Shown here in pieces: positions 1 to 9,565 of a stretch of 64,000 nt of DNA (positions within the stretch are counted from its first letter, which is position 1; every line of letters starts with the position of its first letter). The stretch lies in contig NZ_JACVZE010000012.1 of NCBI RefSeq assembly GCF_015461805.1, positions 62,001 through 126,000 of the forward strand. The letters are read 5' to 3'. The notes under the pieces are model-generated. The model saw only the letters and a list, made by a program, of their open reading frames with translations. It did no database searches and had not been told where the DNA came from. The position numbers were made by a program, and so were the translations under genes. Origin of the DNA: Pseudomonas pisciculturae. GTDB lineage: Bacteria; Pseudomonadota; Gammaproteobacteria; Pseudomonadales; Pseudomonadaceae.

Positions 1-1403
1 AGCGCCAGCATTGCCTGAGTGTCGTCTGACCCCGTGTGGTCTGCCCCCTGAGGTTTGACCAGTTCGGCCAGTAGCGCCAAACGCTGGTGATTGACCCAAT
101 AACTGTGCGACCACAGCACGCCCATTGCGCCGAAGACCAACACCGCAGCCAACGCCAACAGCCCCTGTCGGCGCCGGATGCGGTGTAGCTCCGGAGCATG
201 CAGCCCAGCGAGGCCCGCTTCGGCGAAAATCACCCGGTGAAACAATCCGTGGGCAAAATGCGTGCGTCGATCCCCAGCCCCGGCGCACGTCAAGTAGAAC
301 CCGCGCAAGCCGTTGATTCGCTGATAGCGATGGGCTGAGAAGGCAGACTCGACAAACAGGCACAGCGAGTCCCCGATGTGGGCAACCTGACGCGGGAACT
401 CAAGCAACTGGCCGCGCTGCTCGATGCTCCGCTCCTGGTGCAGACGCTGAATCAGCTCGGCCCCCAATCTTTGCAGCAATGTCTGGAACGCCGCGCGCAC
501 TTGGCGCACTTCGGTCCCAGCCTTGCTGGTGACCAGGCACTCCCCCAGCACAGCGTCTGCGCCGTCACCCTGCTGCCCATCGAAGAATTCGGTAAACCCC
601 GCCAACCGATCAGCCTGGGTCAGCACCAGGTAAACCGGTATATCCACCCGCAATGTCTGTTGGATGTCCTGCAAGCGGTTATGCACGTGACGCGCATGCA
701 GTTCCAGATCATGTTCATTGCGGCTCACCAGCGTATCGACCGACAGAGTCACCACCACGCCGTTGAGCGGGTGTGCCCGGCGCCGCGACTTTAGCAAGCC
801 CAACAGCGTCGACCAGCCTGCGGCATCCACTGCACTGTCAGGTTGATCCACGTAGCGACCGGCGGTCTCGACCACCACGGCCTCGTCGGCGAAATGCCAG
901 TCACAGTAGGCAGTCGCGCCAGCCGCCAGGGCCTCGCTTCGATCCAACGCGAACGGCAATCCGCTGGCAGTCAACAAGCACGTCTTGCCACTGCCCTGCT
1001 CGCCTAGCACCAGGTACCAAGGCAACTCCTTGCGCCAACGCTCGCCACGATCACCATAACGACGCGAGCTCTTCAGGGTTTGCAGTGCTTCCTTGAAACG
1101 CCCCCGTACCTGCCTGCGTTCATCTTCCACCAACCCCAACTGCTGTTGATGCACCTGGTTCTCCGGTCGGTTGAGCCGATCGACGCGCCGACCGCTGACC
1201 ACCACCATCGCCAGCCCCCACAGCAAAAATAGTGCGCTGATAGTCAGCAGGCGCGCGGTCGCCCCTTGCCAAAAACGATGTTCATCCACCGCCAGCAACG
1301 GCCCGAAAAACCACACCAGCAGCGCGCACGCCAAGGTCAGCAACAGGCTCCAGACCCAAACTTTGCGCAGCAGCGTGCCCGCGCTCATGAAGAATGCGTT
1401 CAT
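1..1403 (-). CDS. tssM: TssM (IcmF) T6SS inner-membrane protein, N-terminal part
   Basis: IcmF-family subunit of the T6SS membrane complex (TssJLM), which spans the envelope and anchors the baseplate. The frame is open to the left window edge, so only about 467 N-terminal residues are seen; family members are usually 1100-1300 residues. Two hydrophobic segments lie near residues 12-38 and 50-70. A Walker A motif, GEQGSGKT, is at residues 134-141. A third membrane segment is encoded near bases 120-180, as expected for IcmF. The ATG at 1403 is 15 bases after the tssL stop, so this is the last visible gene of the tss operon. Confident family call; any downstream genes are outside the window. Confidence 0.95.
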   Translation of the reverse strand, partial: MNAFFMSAGTLLRKVWVWSLLLTLACALLVWFFGPLLAVDEHRFWQGATARLLTISALFLLWGLAMVVVSGRRVDRLNRPENQVHQQQLGLVEDERRQVRGRFKEALQTLKSSRRYGDRGERWRKELPWYLVLGEQGSGKTCLLTASGLPFALDRSEALAAGATAYCDWHFADEAVVVETAGRYVDQPDSAVDAAGWSTLLGLLKSRRRAHPLNGVVVTLSVDTLVSRNEHDLELHARHVHNRLQDIQQTLRVDIPVYLVLTQADRLAGFTEFFDGQQGDGADAVLGECLVTSKAGTEVRQVRAAFQTLLQRLGAELIQRLHQERSIEQRGQLLEFPRQVAHIGDSLCLFVESAFSAHRYQRINGLRGFYLTCAGAGDRRTHFAHGLFHRVIFAEAGLAGLHAPELHRIRRRQGLLALAAVLVFGAMGVLWSHSYWVNHQRLALLAELVKPQGADHTGSDDTQAMLA

Positions 1404-1418
1404 TAATTTTTCCCTGCA

Positions 1419-2282
1419 TTACAAGGGCGGCAGAAAGTTATCCAGCGCCAAGGATTGAAAAGGTTGCAGCGCGGCCAAGCGCTCGTTGCCCAACACCCAG
1501 GCGAACCCCACATACATCGCCAGCAAACCGGCAAATCCGAGCACGCTGAACCACGTGGCCCAGGACACGTGCGACCGTGGTAGACCTCCTGGTACGGCGG
1601 TCGGCGGCGTGGTCACCGAGAGGCGATCGCCCCTCACATGCCGGATCTGTCGGTGCAGGGCATCACGTACGGTTTCAAGCTGCGTCGTACCCCGCTCCAT
1701 GACCCTGTATTTGCCCTCAAAACCCATGGACAAACACAGGTAGATCAACTCCAGCATGGCTACGTGCTTGACAGGGTCATGGGATAAACGCTCCAGCAGT
1801 TGAAAGAACTTTTCGCCGCCAAATGTCTCGTTGTGAAAACGGCTCAACAGGCTGCTCTTCGCCCAGTCACTGCGGCCACCCCATGCCGTGGTGGCCACCG
1901 CTTCGTCGAGGGTGCTGCACAGCACATAGCGCGCTGACATCACCTGCCCTGGGTCTGCGCCCTGATGCAAAGCGTGGGCTTCAAACGCAGTGATCGCAGC
2001 AGCGAGTCGATCATTGAGCGCCTGCAGGGGCTCACGACCTGAGCTGACCTTGAGCTGGTTTAGCTGCAACAACAGTTCCCAGGCGGCGTCCACCAGCGGG
2101 TTGGGGCCCACGTTGAAGTTCATCGCGCCCTGCAAGCGCGCGGTGTAGATCATGCGATCTTCCAGTTGCTCGAAACGCGGCGGCGATGGCGTATCCGTTA
2201 GCGCCGCCTGGGCCGGACTGCGCCCCTCATGGTCGAGCAACACGGTTTTCTCATCCTGCGAATATTCAGTGTCGGTAGTCAT
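1419..2282 (-). CDS. tssL: TssL (DotU/IcmH) T6SS membrane protein
   Basis: DotU-family protein of 287 residues that pairs with TssM in the inner membrane and docks the baseplate. The N-terminal two thirds is the cytoplasmic DotU domain (about residues 45-215). One hydrophobic anchor is near residues 243-265, and only a short tail of about 20 residues follows it. There is therefore no C-terminal OmpA-like peptidoglycan-binding domain, so this is the short form and peptidoglycan anchoring must come from elsewhere. The gene starts 5 bases after the tssK stop, with an AGGAAC ribosome site inside the tssK end, which suggests translational coupling. Confidence 0.95.
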   Translation of the reverse strand: MTTDTEYSQDEKTVLLDHEGRSPAQAALTDTPSPPRFEQLEDRMIYTARLQGAMNFNVGPNPLVDAAWELLLQLNQLKVSSGREPLQALNDRLAAAITAFEAHALHQGADPGQVMSARYVLCSTLDEAVATTAWGGRSDWAKSSLLSRFHNETFGGEKFFQLLERLSHDPVKHVAMLELIYLCLSMGFEGKYRVMERGTTQLETVRDALHRQIRHVRGDRLSVTTPPTAVPGGLPRSHVSWATWFSVLGFAGLLAMYVGFAWVLGNERLAALQPFQSLALDNFLPPL

Positions 2283-2287
2283 GGCGT

Positions 2288-3616
2288 TCAGTTCCTGATG
2301 GCCCAGAAGTGGAGTTCCAGCGCGGCAAATTCGCCGCTGGCATGGAAGGCAAAACCACCCGACTGTTCCAACTGGTGAATGTCACGGGCACTGAGTTCAA
2401 GGATGAAATAGGTCTTGCCGGCGTGGAATGGGATCTGTCGCGGCGCTACCGGTAGAGGCTTGATCTTGATGCCTGCCAATTGCAGATTGACCAACTCGCG
2501 GATGCGCTCCACCGACCCAATCTTGAGGTGCGCCGGCAAGCGGTGGCGTAGCTCCTCTGAGTCGCACTGGGCAGTGGCAGCCAGGATGAACGTCGCGCTC
2601 CCGAGCAATTTGGGGTCACTCATCGGGCACACCAACACCCCATACTGGCGTGGCTCCAACTTCAGCTCGATGGCGTGCTGCTCCAGCACCTGTGACAACA
2701 CCTTGCGAAGACCTTCCATCAACCCGCGAAAGCTCGCGCCCTGATCGCCATGCTGGTAGCACACCTCTAACTGCGCACGTTTGCTATCGGCAGCGAACGT
2801 CGATAATTCGCCAAGGATCGACAGCAGCTCCCGAAACATTGCTTGCGGGCGAATTTGGGGCTGGCCAAGAGAGTGACGCAGGATCAACTCCGCTCGGTTG
2901 ATCAATTGCAACATCAGAAAGTCGCCGATCTGCGCCCCTGAGGATGCGTTGCCGCCCTGGATACAGGCAGCAATTGCGTCGCCTCGGCTGGCCAGTAGGC
3001 TGATTACCTCCTTGATGCACGAAGACACATAACCTGACTCCTGCAGGTAAATGAACGTTGGTACAAAGTCTGTATCCAGCCGTATGCCACTTTCACTGGT
3101 GGAGTCCAGTACTTGGGCGACCTGCAATTTGACGTAGAGCGCGTCACTGGGCTGCTCCCCCAGCAGCAGGCGAAAATCGGGGCGCGCGCAGTTGATTTGG
3201 CAGCGTGAATCGGCGCCGGCATTACAATCAACCACTTCGATTTCGCGAGAGACGTAACGCGTCAGCACATCAGATTGCTCGAGTGTGCGAGCTTCAATCT
3301 GGTTACCGGCGGCCAGCGGCAACGCCAGGTATACCGCTTGCCTACCGGCGTTGGCGGGCACCTGTAACACCAAGGGTTCCATCGCTCCATTGAGCTCGAA
3401 CAGGCTGCCATCCGGCAACACGCCGCTGGCCTGGTTGACCACGATCTTGCCCAGATTGAGATATTGCACGTCGACTTCCAGCACCAGGAAGCCCCAAGGA
3501 TCACTGCCTAACAGGCGGGTGCGATTGAGCTGTTGATGGTAGTAGCGGTCATTATGTTGCAAGTGCTGAGGGCGCAGCAGCATGCCTTCCTGCCAGACAA
3601 CTTTATCGGCGCACAT
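2288..3616 (-). CDS. tssK: TssK T6SS baseplate subunit
   Basis: TssK links the T6SS baseplate to the membrane complex. At 442 residues it has the usual family length, and its N-terminus carries the typical TssK opening, VVWQEGMLLRPQHLQ. The open frame extends to 3640, but the ATG at 3616 is preferred because GGGAGGA lies just upstream and the translated N-terminus then matches the family. It begins 1 base after the tssJ stop. The C-terminal half contains the shell-like and receptor-binding regions that contact TssL in characterised systems. Confidence 0.95.
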   Translation of the reverse strand: MCADKVVWQEGMLLRPQHLQHNDRYYHQQLNRTRLLGSDPWGFLVLEVDVQYLNLGKIVVNQASGVLPDGSLFELNGAMEPLVLQVPANAGRQAVYLALPLAAGNQIEARTLEQSDVLTRYVSREIEVVDCNAGADSRCQINCARPDFRLLLGEQPSDALYVKLQVAQVLDSTSESGIRLDTDFVPTFIYLQESGYVSSCIKEVISLLASRGDAIAACIQGGNASSGAQIGDFLMLQLINRAELILRHSLGQPQIRPQAMFRELLSILGELSTFAADSKRAQLEVCYQHGDQGASFRGLMEGLRKVLSQVLEQHAIELKLEPRQYGVLVCPMSDPKLLGSATFILAATAQCDSEELRHRLPAHLKIGSVERIRELVNLQLAGIKIKPLPVAPRQIPFHAGKTYFILELSARDIHQLEQSGGFAFHASGEFAALELHFWAIRN

Positions 3617-3617
3617 G

Positions 3618-4103
3618 TTAATCCTCCCTCGCGATGGCATGCGTGCTGGCAGCTCGAATTCCAGTGTGATCGAGCACTAATACGACACGCGTCAGCTGCC
3701 GATGGGGCACTGGCAGCACGTACCGCCATTGCACTTGGGGCAAGTCCCGATAGGCCGCCAGCACGCCGACGTAACGACTGTGAGGTTCAACACTGAGCTT
3801 GAGTTCACGCCGCTCGCCGGGGCGTAGCTCCAACTCTTCGCTGGCCAGCCAATCCTTGGGCAACGCCTGCTCGCCACGGCCATAAAGACTGAAAAAATCA
3901 GCATTTTCGAAGGCCACTGGGTGCCGCAGTTCAAGCAGCTGCACCACAACGGGTGACGGTCGGCCATGGCGGTCGGGGTTGACCTCGTCACTGGCCGCCA
4001 GCGTCAGGTCCAGCTTGGTCAAGGCCGAGAACGGAGAAACGCTGCTGCAACCCGCCAAAAGCCCCAGTGCAACCAGCATTGATGTAACAGCGATTCGATA
4101 CAT
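3618..4103 (-). CDS. tssJ: TssJ T6SS outer-membrane lipoprotein
   Basis: TssJ is the lipoprotein that ties the TssM periplasmic domain to the outer membrane. The protein of 161 residues opens with a lipoprotein signal ending in LLAGC (Cys at about residue 19) and continues as a small beta-sandwich domain, the usual size for TssJ (SciN/Lip family). An alternative ATG at 4112 overlaps the tagH stop as ATGA. I prefer 4103 because GGGAT then sits 7 bases upstream and the signal peptide has a normal length. Gene order tagH-tssJ-tssK is as in P. aeruginosa HSI-II (fha2-lip2-hsiJ2). Confidence 0.92.
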   Translation of the reverse strand: MYRIAVTSMLVALGLLAGCSSVSPFSALTKLDLTLAASDEVNPDRHGRPSPVVVQLLELRHPVAFENADFFSLYGRGEQALPKDWLASEELELRPGERRELKLSVEPHSRYVGVLAAYRDLPQVQWRYVLPVPHRQLTRVVLVLDHTGIRAASTHAIARED

Positions 4104-4108
4104 GAATA

Positions 4109-5281
4109 TCATCCCAGGTAGGCTGTATGCAGGGTCGAAACCAGGCGCAGCTGCTCGTTATAGGCATCGGAAAAGTCGTGACGAAATAACTGCTCAGTTA
4201 ACGGTTGCTGGCCGATCAAGCGTTGGTAATGGCGCTGGTACGCTCGCCAATGCGCGCCGTCGAAGGTGAAAATGGACGGCTTGGCCTCACGCTCAAAACA
4301 CAGCAGCAGATGACTTGGCGCAAACGCCGCCAGGGCGCTTCGCACAGTGGCGCGGCAGGCCACGACCAGAGCCAGTTGGTGGGCCTGCATATCACGGCAA
4401 GCGTGAGCAACCTCCAATTCAGCGGGCAAATGCCCCGGCTCGGCGGCCCCCAACAAGGCCGCCAACGCAGCTTGGCTATCGGCGGCCCCCCTCAAGACGT
4501 GGTGACTGCGTTGCGCAGAGGTGGTCCCGCCCAGGTTCAAGTCACGGGTCAACTCGTCGCAGGTTCGCAGGCTCTGTTGCAGCCCCTCGATACTTTGCTT
4601 GAGCAGGCTGGCGGCTTTGATCGCCAGCGCTTCACGACCCTGGGGATCGAGTGAATCAAGGGGCATTCCCAGTGCTGCACCGAACTGCAACCAGAACCCA
4701 TCGGGAGCCGTCGATACAGGGGTGGCAGGTTGGGTCGCAGGTGACTCACTGACCCGCTGGGCCCATTGAGGTAAAACCAAATGGTCTCGCTCAACCCCTT
4801 CAATGCCTATCGAGTGGGCGGATTCACAGAGTCCCGCCTTCAACGCGTCCAGGTCCGCAGATGACTCACTGCGCCGCTGCTCGCGGTCCATTGCGTGCAA
4901 CGGGTCGGGCCCTAGAAAGAGGTCATCGGGAATCAGCTCGCCAAGAGCGCACGCTTGCCGTACGCGCCCTGTCAGCCGGGCGCGAATACTCACCGAGCCC
5001 AACTGGTAGACGTCACCTTCTCCAATCAGGCGCACCTGCCCCCTGCACAAGCGCTCGGGGCTGCCGAGGATGCCAATACCGTTGCTGCTGATATCAGTCA
5101 AAAAGTACTGTCCGTCACGATAACTGACCAAGGCGTGATGACTGGACATCAAGCGTTGAGGGTCGGCGATGATCCAGTCACATGCCGCCCCTCGCCCGAT
5201 TACACCGCCGGCGCCGTCAAACGTCTTGTCGCCCGCAGGCTCACCGCCAGCGCTATCACACACCTCAAGCACTAATTGCAT
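4109..5281 (-). CDS. tagH: TagH/Fha T6SS FHA-domain protein
   Basis: FHA-domain scaffold of 390 residues (ImpI/VasC/Fha family). The FHA fold covers about residues 5-100 and shows the conserved phosphothreonine-binding pattern: GRG at 29-31, an SSHH segment near 47-50, and SSNGIG near 65-70. The C-terminal part (about 210-390) matches the TagH C-terminal domain. In P. aeruginosa, Fha proteins are targets of the Stk/Stp kinase-phosphatase pair, which modulates T6SS activity; no such pair is visible here, but the operon continues beyond the window. RBS AAGGA precedes the ATG. Confidence 0.92.
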   Translation of the reverse strand: MQLVLEVCDSAGGEPAGDKTFDGAGGVIGRGAACDWIIADPQRLMSSHHALVSYRDGQYFLTDISSNGIGILGSPERLCRGQVRLIGEGDVYQLGSVSIRARLTGRVRQACALGELIPDDLFLGPDPLHAMDREQRRSESSADLDALKAGLCESAHSIGIEGVERDHLVLPQWAQRVSESPATQPATPVSTAPDGFWLQFGAALGMPLDSLDPQGREALAIKAASLLKQSIEGLQQSLRTCDELTRDLNLGGTTSAQRSHHVLRGAADSQAALAALLGAAEPGHLPAELEVAHACRDMQAHQLALVVACRATVRSALAAFAPSHLLLCFEREAKPSIFTFDGAHWRAYQRHYQRLIGQQPLTEQLFRHDFSDAYNEQLRLVSTLHTAYLG

Positions 5282-5297
5282 GGCAAGTTATCCTTGT

Positions 5298-5429
5298 TCA
5301 ATGGCCGCGACCACTTGCCCGGGAATCCCCCAGGGGGCGGTAGTCAGAGTCGTCAAAGACGTAATTGGCCTTACAGCCGTTCAGCAAACATAAGGCGAGC
5401 ACCAGGGCTGGCCACGAACGAAGAAACAT
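5298..5429 (-). CDS. Small T6SS-operon lipoprotein, OrfX position
   Basis: A 43-residue reading frame sits in the 190-base gap between the sigma54 activator and tagH, on the same strand. It starts with ATG at 5429 behind GGGAG and ends with TGA at 5298. The N-terminus is a lipoprotein signal: basic Arg4, a hydrophobic core, then lipobox LNGC with the modified Cys at residue 19. The mature part is only about 25 residues, rich in Asp, Arg and Gly. In P. aeruginosa HSI-II a small gene called orfX lies at the equivalent position between sfa2 and fha2, so I infer equivalence by position only. The function is unknown to me; an envelope-anchored accessory is one guess. Confidence 0.75.
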   Translation of the reverse strand: MFLRSWPALVLALCLLNGCKANYVFDDSDYRPLGDSRASGRGH

Positions 5430-5471
5430 CAGGTATCTCCCAGAAAAGTGAGGCATCCACATACGGGTCAT

Positions 5472-6989
5472 TCAGCATTCCTCCCGGATCTCGCCCAAGG
5501 GGATCTTCAAGCGGGCAAGACGGTAGAGCAGCGTGCGGCGTGCGACGCCCAGCTCCCGAGCGGTGCGGGTTCGATTGCCACGGTTCTTGTGCAGGCAGTC
5601 GATCAGGAATACCCGCTCAACCCGCTCCAACCGCTGGCGTAATGTGGCATCCACCTGCACCGCAGTGGGTGCCACCGACAAAGACAGGTGTGCAGGCACA
5701 ATCACGCCGTCGTCACAGAGCAGCACTGCACGCTCCACCAGGCATTTGAGTTCGCGGACATTGCCTGGAAACCCATGGCTCGAGAGTTGATCAAGGGCGG
5801 CGTTTGACCATTCCACGGGGCGCCGGCCAAGTGCGTTGCACGCCGTTTTTGCAAAGTCCCGGGCCAGCAAGAGCACATCGCCTTCGCGCTCACGCAGGGC
5901 AGGCAACTGGATAGGGAACTGCGCGAGCCGGTAATACAAGTCTTCTCGGAAGCTGCCTTGGGCAACCATTGCGCCAAGGTCGCGATGGGTCGCGGCGATG
6001 ATGCGTACATCTACTTTATGGGCCGCACTCGCCCCCAGCGGACGTACCTCACCTTCCTGCAGAACTCGCAGCAGCTTGGCTTGCAGTGCCAGCGGCATAT
6101 CGCCAATTTCATCCAGCAGCAAGGTGCCGCCGTGTGCCGTGTCGAACAAACCCGTGTGGTGACGTTCGGCGCCGGTGAAAGCACCTTTGCGATAGCCGAA
6201 CAACTCACTTTCCAGCAAGCCTTCGGGAAATGCTGCGCAGTTCTGCACCACAAACGCTTTGTCGCTGCGCGGCCCTGCAGCATGGATAGCGCGAGCCACG
6301 ACTTCCTTGCCAGTCCCGGTTTCGCCCCGCAATAGCACGGTGTAAGGCGCGTCTAATACCTTTGCGATCAGGCGGCAGGTCTCATCCATCGCCTTGCTGT
6401 TGCCGATCAAACCAAACGCCGTACGAGACTTGACCGGGGCGATGACGTGTAAGGGGCGTTTATTTCGTAAAAGCTCAAGTTGATTCAAGGCAAAGCGGCC
6501 CAGGTGAGCCAATGAGGGCGCATAGCCTTGCAACCGTTTCGAATGCTGGCTGGCGCACAGCAGCACGCCGGCAATGTGCGCTTGCCGACTGAACAACGGT
6601 ATGCATGACAATGATCGCCAGGGCGTTGCCGTCGCGGGTAGGAACCCGCTTTCGTAGAGGCTGCCGGACACATCCTCCAGTTCCAGTGCCCGTTGTTGGC
6701 TCAGCACGTAGTGCAACAACTGCTCATGCCGAAAATCGGTACGTAACACCGCCTCACAAGGCGATGCTCCCCCAGGCAAATGCTGGGCAAGCAACTCAAG
6801 CCGGCGGGTCGCCTCGTCGTATCGATACAACTGACTGAGTTCACACTGGCTTAGTTCTGCCGCCGCTGTTACACACAAATCTGGCAACGTCGCTTCGTCG
6901 CCGTCAACTCCAAGGCGGCTGAACCAGCCCAGTAAAGCATCGGCGTAAACCAAAGGGTTGGGCACGTTAGTAAACGGATGATCCATCAT
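5472..6989 (-). CDS. Sigma54-dependent T6SS activator (VasH/Sfa type)
   Basis: Bacterial enhancer-binding protein of 505 residues. A GAF-like sensory region spans about residues 35-170. The AAA+ domain follows with Walker A GETGTGKE, the sigma54-contacting loop GAFTGA, and a Walker B-like LLLDEIGD. A C-terminal Fis-type helix-turn-helix (NRTRTARELGVARRTLLYRL) completes it. This is the domain order of VasH and the Sfa proteins encoded in T6SS clusters. The ATG at 6989 overlaps the clpV stop by one base; an upstream ATG at 6998 is possible. A sigma54-type promoter upstream of the divergent hcp is the obvious target. Confidence 0.93.
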   Translation of the reverse strand: MMDHPFTNVPNPLVYADALLGWFSRLGVDGDEATLPDLCVTAAAELSQCELSQLYRYDEATRRLELLAQHLPGGASPCEAVLRTDFRHEQLLHYVLSQQRALELEDVSGSLYESGFLPATATPWRSLSCIPLFSRQAHIAGVLLCASQHSKRLQGYAPSLAHLGRFALNQLELLRNKRPLHVIAPVKSRTAFGLIGNSKAMDETCRLIAKVLDAPYTVLLRGETGTGKEVVARAIHAAGPRSDKAFVVQNCAAFPEGLLESELFGYRKGAFTGAERHHTGLFDTAHGGTLLLDEIGDMPLALQAKLLRVLQEGEVRPLGASAAHKVDVRIIAATHRDLGAMVAQGSFREDLYYRLAQFPIQLPALREREGDVLLLARDFAKTACNALGRRPVEWSNAALDQLSSHGFPGNVRELKCLVERAVLLCDDGVIVPAHLSLSVAPTAVQVDATLRQRLERVERVFLIDCLHKNRGNRTRTARELGVARRTLLYRLARLKIPLGEIREEC

Positions 6990-9553
6990 CAGTTGCACTC
7001 ACAGACCGGCAGCCCATCGAGGCCAAGGCTGACATGCACCTGCGCTAGCGTTTCGCCAGCCGCCATACCCTCCAGCACGCGGTCGACTACTTGCGGCAGC
7101 AAACCCGTCTCGATCCATTGATCGATAGACCGCGCACCGCTGTCGCCCGGAGCACAACGTGTGGCCATCTGCGCGACCAATTCAGGGGCGTAGCTAAACC
7201 CCAGTCTGCGCTGTTGCAACCGTTGTCCAAGGCGTTCTAGCTTGAGCCTGATCAGGTCATGCAACACCTCACCCGTGACCGGGTAATACGGCAGCACTCG
7301 CATCCGCGCCAACAGCGCCGGCTTGAAGTGAGCACGCAACAGCGGGCGAATCGCTTCCTGCAGCACCGATGTATCCGGGCGTTTACCACCTGCGCATAGC
7401 TCGTCGATGCATTCAGCGCCCAGGTTGGACGTCATCAAGATCAACGTATTGCGAAAATCGATCTCTCGACCTTCGCCATCATTGGCCAATCCCTTGTCAA
7501 AGATCTGGTAGAACAGGCTCAGCACCTCCGGGTCGGCTTTCTCGACCTCGTCGAGCAATACCACCGAATACGGTCGTTGGCGCACGGCTTCTGTGAGTAC
7601 GCCGCCTTCGCCATAGCCGACATACCCCGGCGGTGCACCAATCAACCGCGACAGCGAGTGTTTTTCCTGGAACTCCGACATATTGAGGATGGTAACGAAG
7701 CGCTCGCCGCCATACAGGATGTCGCCCAGGGCCAACGCTGTTTCGGTCTTGCCTACTCCACTCGGCCCCACCAGAAGAAAAACACCCACCGGCGCATCCA
7801 CCTTGTTGAGTCCGGCAGCGACCGCCCGTTGGTTGCGGTCCAAGGCCTGGATGGCAGGCTCTTGACCGAGTATCCGCGAGCGCAATGCATCGCCAAAACC
7901 CAGGGCAGTTTCGTTGTGCTCTACGGCCAGTTGCTCAACGGGGATACCGGTCCATGCGCTGATCACCTGTGCCACCAAGCGTGGGCATACGTCGAGGTTG
8001 ACCAACGCCTGCTTGTGCTGGTGCATGAGTAGTGCTTCGCGCTGTGTGGCCAAGGCGTGTTCAAGTTCACCAACGCCCTGCCCTGCATGTCGCGCTTCGC
8101 GCAATTGCTCGCGCAACGCAAGCACCTGTTCGATCAATACCCGCTGTTCAAGCCAGGATTGCTCAAGGTGTTTCTGCTCACACTCGAGCACCTCCAATCT
8201 AAGGTTCAGCGCCTGCAAGGCCTGTGTATCCACGAGCAGCCCCGCCTGCTTGTCACGGTCCAATGCCTGACGCTGCCGCACACCCTCAGCATGTGCCGCA
8301 TAGAGGTTTTGCAATGCCTCTGGCGCCGTCACACGACTGATTCGTGCACGTGCACACGCGGTGTCCAGCACATCTACTGACTTGTCGGGTAACTGCCGCC
8401 CAGCGAGATAACGCGCACTCATCTGCGCAGCCGCGACCAGGGCGTCGTCACGTACGTACACGCCGTGACTGGCTTCATATGCCGGCACCAGGCCACGCAG
8501 TATGGCAACCGCTTGTTCTACACTCGGCTCGCCAACACGCACAGGCTGGAAGCGTCGGGCCAGGGCCGGGTCTTTTTCGAAGTACTTCTTGTATTCCGAC
8601 CAGGTGGTGGCGGCAATGGCACGCAGCTCGCCACGCGCCAGGGCCGGCTTAAGCAGGTTGGCGGCGTCGGACGTACCCGCCAGGGCTCCCGCCCCCACCA
8701 ACGTATGTGCCTCGTCAATAAACAGGATGACTGGTTTGGGTGAGGTTCGGGCTTCATCCATCACACCCTTAAGGCGTCGTTCGAATTCCCCTTTGATGCT
8801 GGCACCGGCCTGAAGCAAGCCCATATCCAGAGCCAGCACCCGCACGTCCTTGAGGGGTTCTGGCACCTGTGAGTTGGCAACCCGCAGGGCAAGGCCTTCG
8901 ACGATAGCGGTTTTACCCACTCCCGCCTCACCGACAAGAATCGGATTGCTCTTGCGCCGGCGTACCAAGATGTCGATCAACTGGCGGATTTCGTCATCAC
9001 GGCACAGCACCGGGTCGACGCGACCTTCAGCGGCCTGACGCGTCAGGTCATGGGTAAAGCGCTCCAACCACGACTCATCTACTGGAGTGCTTGGGTTTTC
9101 AGGCCCCTGACTCAACACATATTCAAGCACTCGCTGCGTATCCAACTGGCTCAACAACCGTTGGTACCCGCTGCCTGCGTTCTGCAACGGGTGACGCAAC
9201 AGGGCAAGCAATAACGCTCCGTGCCCGACTTGCGCTTGCCGCAGTTCCAGGTGCGCAACCATCACCGCTTGTTGCAGCCATTGCACAAGCGCCGGGGCAA
9301 ACACCGGGCTGCGCGACACGCCTGGCTCCCCTTTTAACTGTAGTGTTGCTTGCAGTTCACCGGCCTCAATCTCGGCACCAGCCAACGCCTGTACCAGCAG
9401 GCCGTCGTCATGCTCCAGCAGCGTCAGCAACAGGTCTTCCACCATGACTTCACTGCCGCCACGGCCCATGCAACGTTCTGCCGACCGTTCGAGGTCTCGG
9501 CGAGCCCCGGCGGTCAATGCCTGGATAAGTTGTTGCAAGTCCACATTCATCAT
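6989..9553 (-). CDS. tssH: TssH/ClpV AAA+ disaggregase
   Basis: Class I Clp/Hsp100 ATPase of 854 residues that disassembles contracted TssB/TssC sheaths for reuse. The N-terminal ClpN repeat region (about 1-150) is followed by NBD1 with Walker A GEAGVGKT, a coiled-coil middle domain (about 410-530, rich in Glu/Gln/Leu), and NBD2 with Walker A GPSGVGKT. Length and position within the tss operon separate it from housekeeping ClpB. The start may be either of two adjacent ATGs (9553 or 9550). It lies 12 bases after tssG. Confidence 0.95.
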   Translation of the reverse strand: MMNVDLQQLIQALTAGARRDLERSAERCMGRGGSEVMVEDLLLTLLEHDDGLLVQALAGAEIEAGELQATLQLKGEPGVSRSPVFAPALVQWLQQAVMVAHLELRQAQVGHGALLLALLRHPLQNAGSGYQRLLSQLDTQRVLEYVLSQGPENPSTPVDESWLERFTHDLTRQAAEGRVDPVLCRDDEIRQLIDILVRRRKSNPILVGEAGVGKTAIVEGLALRVANSQVPEPLKDVRVLALDMGLLQAGASIKGEFERRLKGVMDEARTSPKPVILFIDEAHTLVGAGALAGTSDAANLLKPALARGELRAIAATTWSEYKKYFEKDPALARRFQPVRVGEPSVEQAVAILRGLVPAYEASHGVYVRDDALVAAAQMSARYLAGRQLPDKSVDVLDTACARARISRVTAPEALQNLYAAHAEGVRQRQALDRDKQAGLLVDTQALQALNLRLEVLECEQKHLEQSWLEQRVLIEQVLALREQLREARHAGQGVGELEHALATQREALLMHQHKQALVNLDVCPRLVAQVISAWTGIPVEQLAVEHNETALGFGDALRSRILGQEPAIQALDRNQRAVAAGLNKVDAPVGVFLLVGPSGVGKTETALALGDILYGGERFVTILNMSEFQEKHSLSRLIGAPPGYVGYGEGGVLTEAVRQRPYSVVLLDEVEKADPEVLSLFYQIFDKGLANDGEGREIDFRNTLILMTSNLGAECIDELCAGGKRPDTSVLQEAIRPLLRAHFKPALLARMRVLPYYPVTGEVLHDLIRLKLERLGQRLQQRRLGFSYAPELVAQMATRCAPGDSGARSIDQWIETGLLPQVVDRVLEGMAAGETLAQVHVSLGLDGLPVCECN

Positions 9554-9565
9554 AATTATTTGTCC

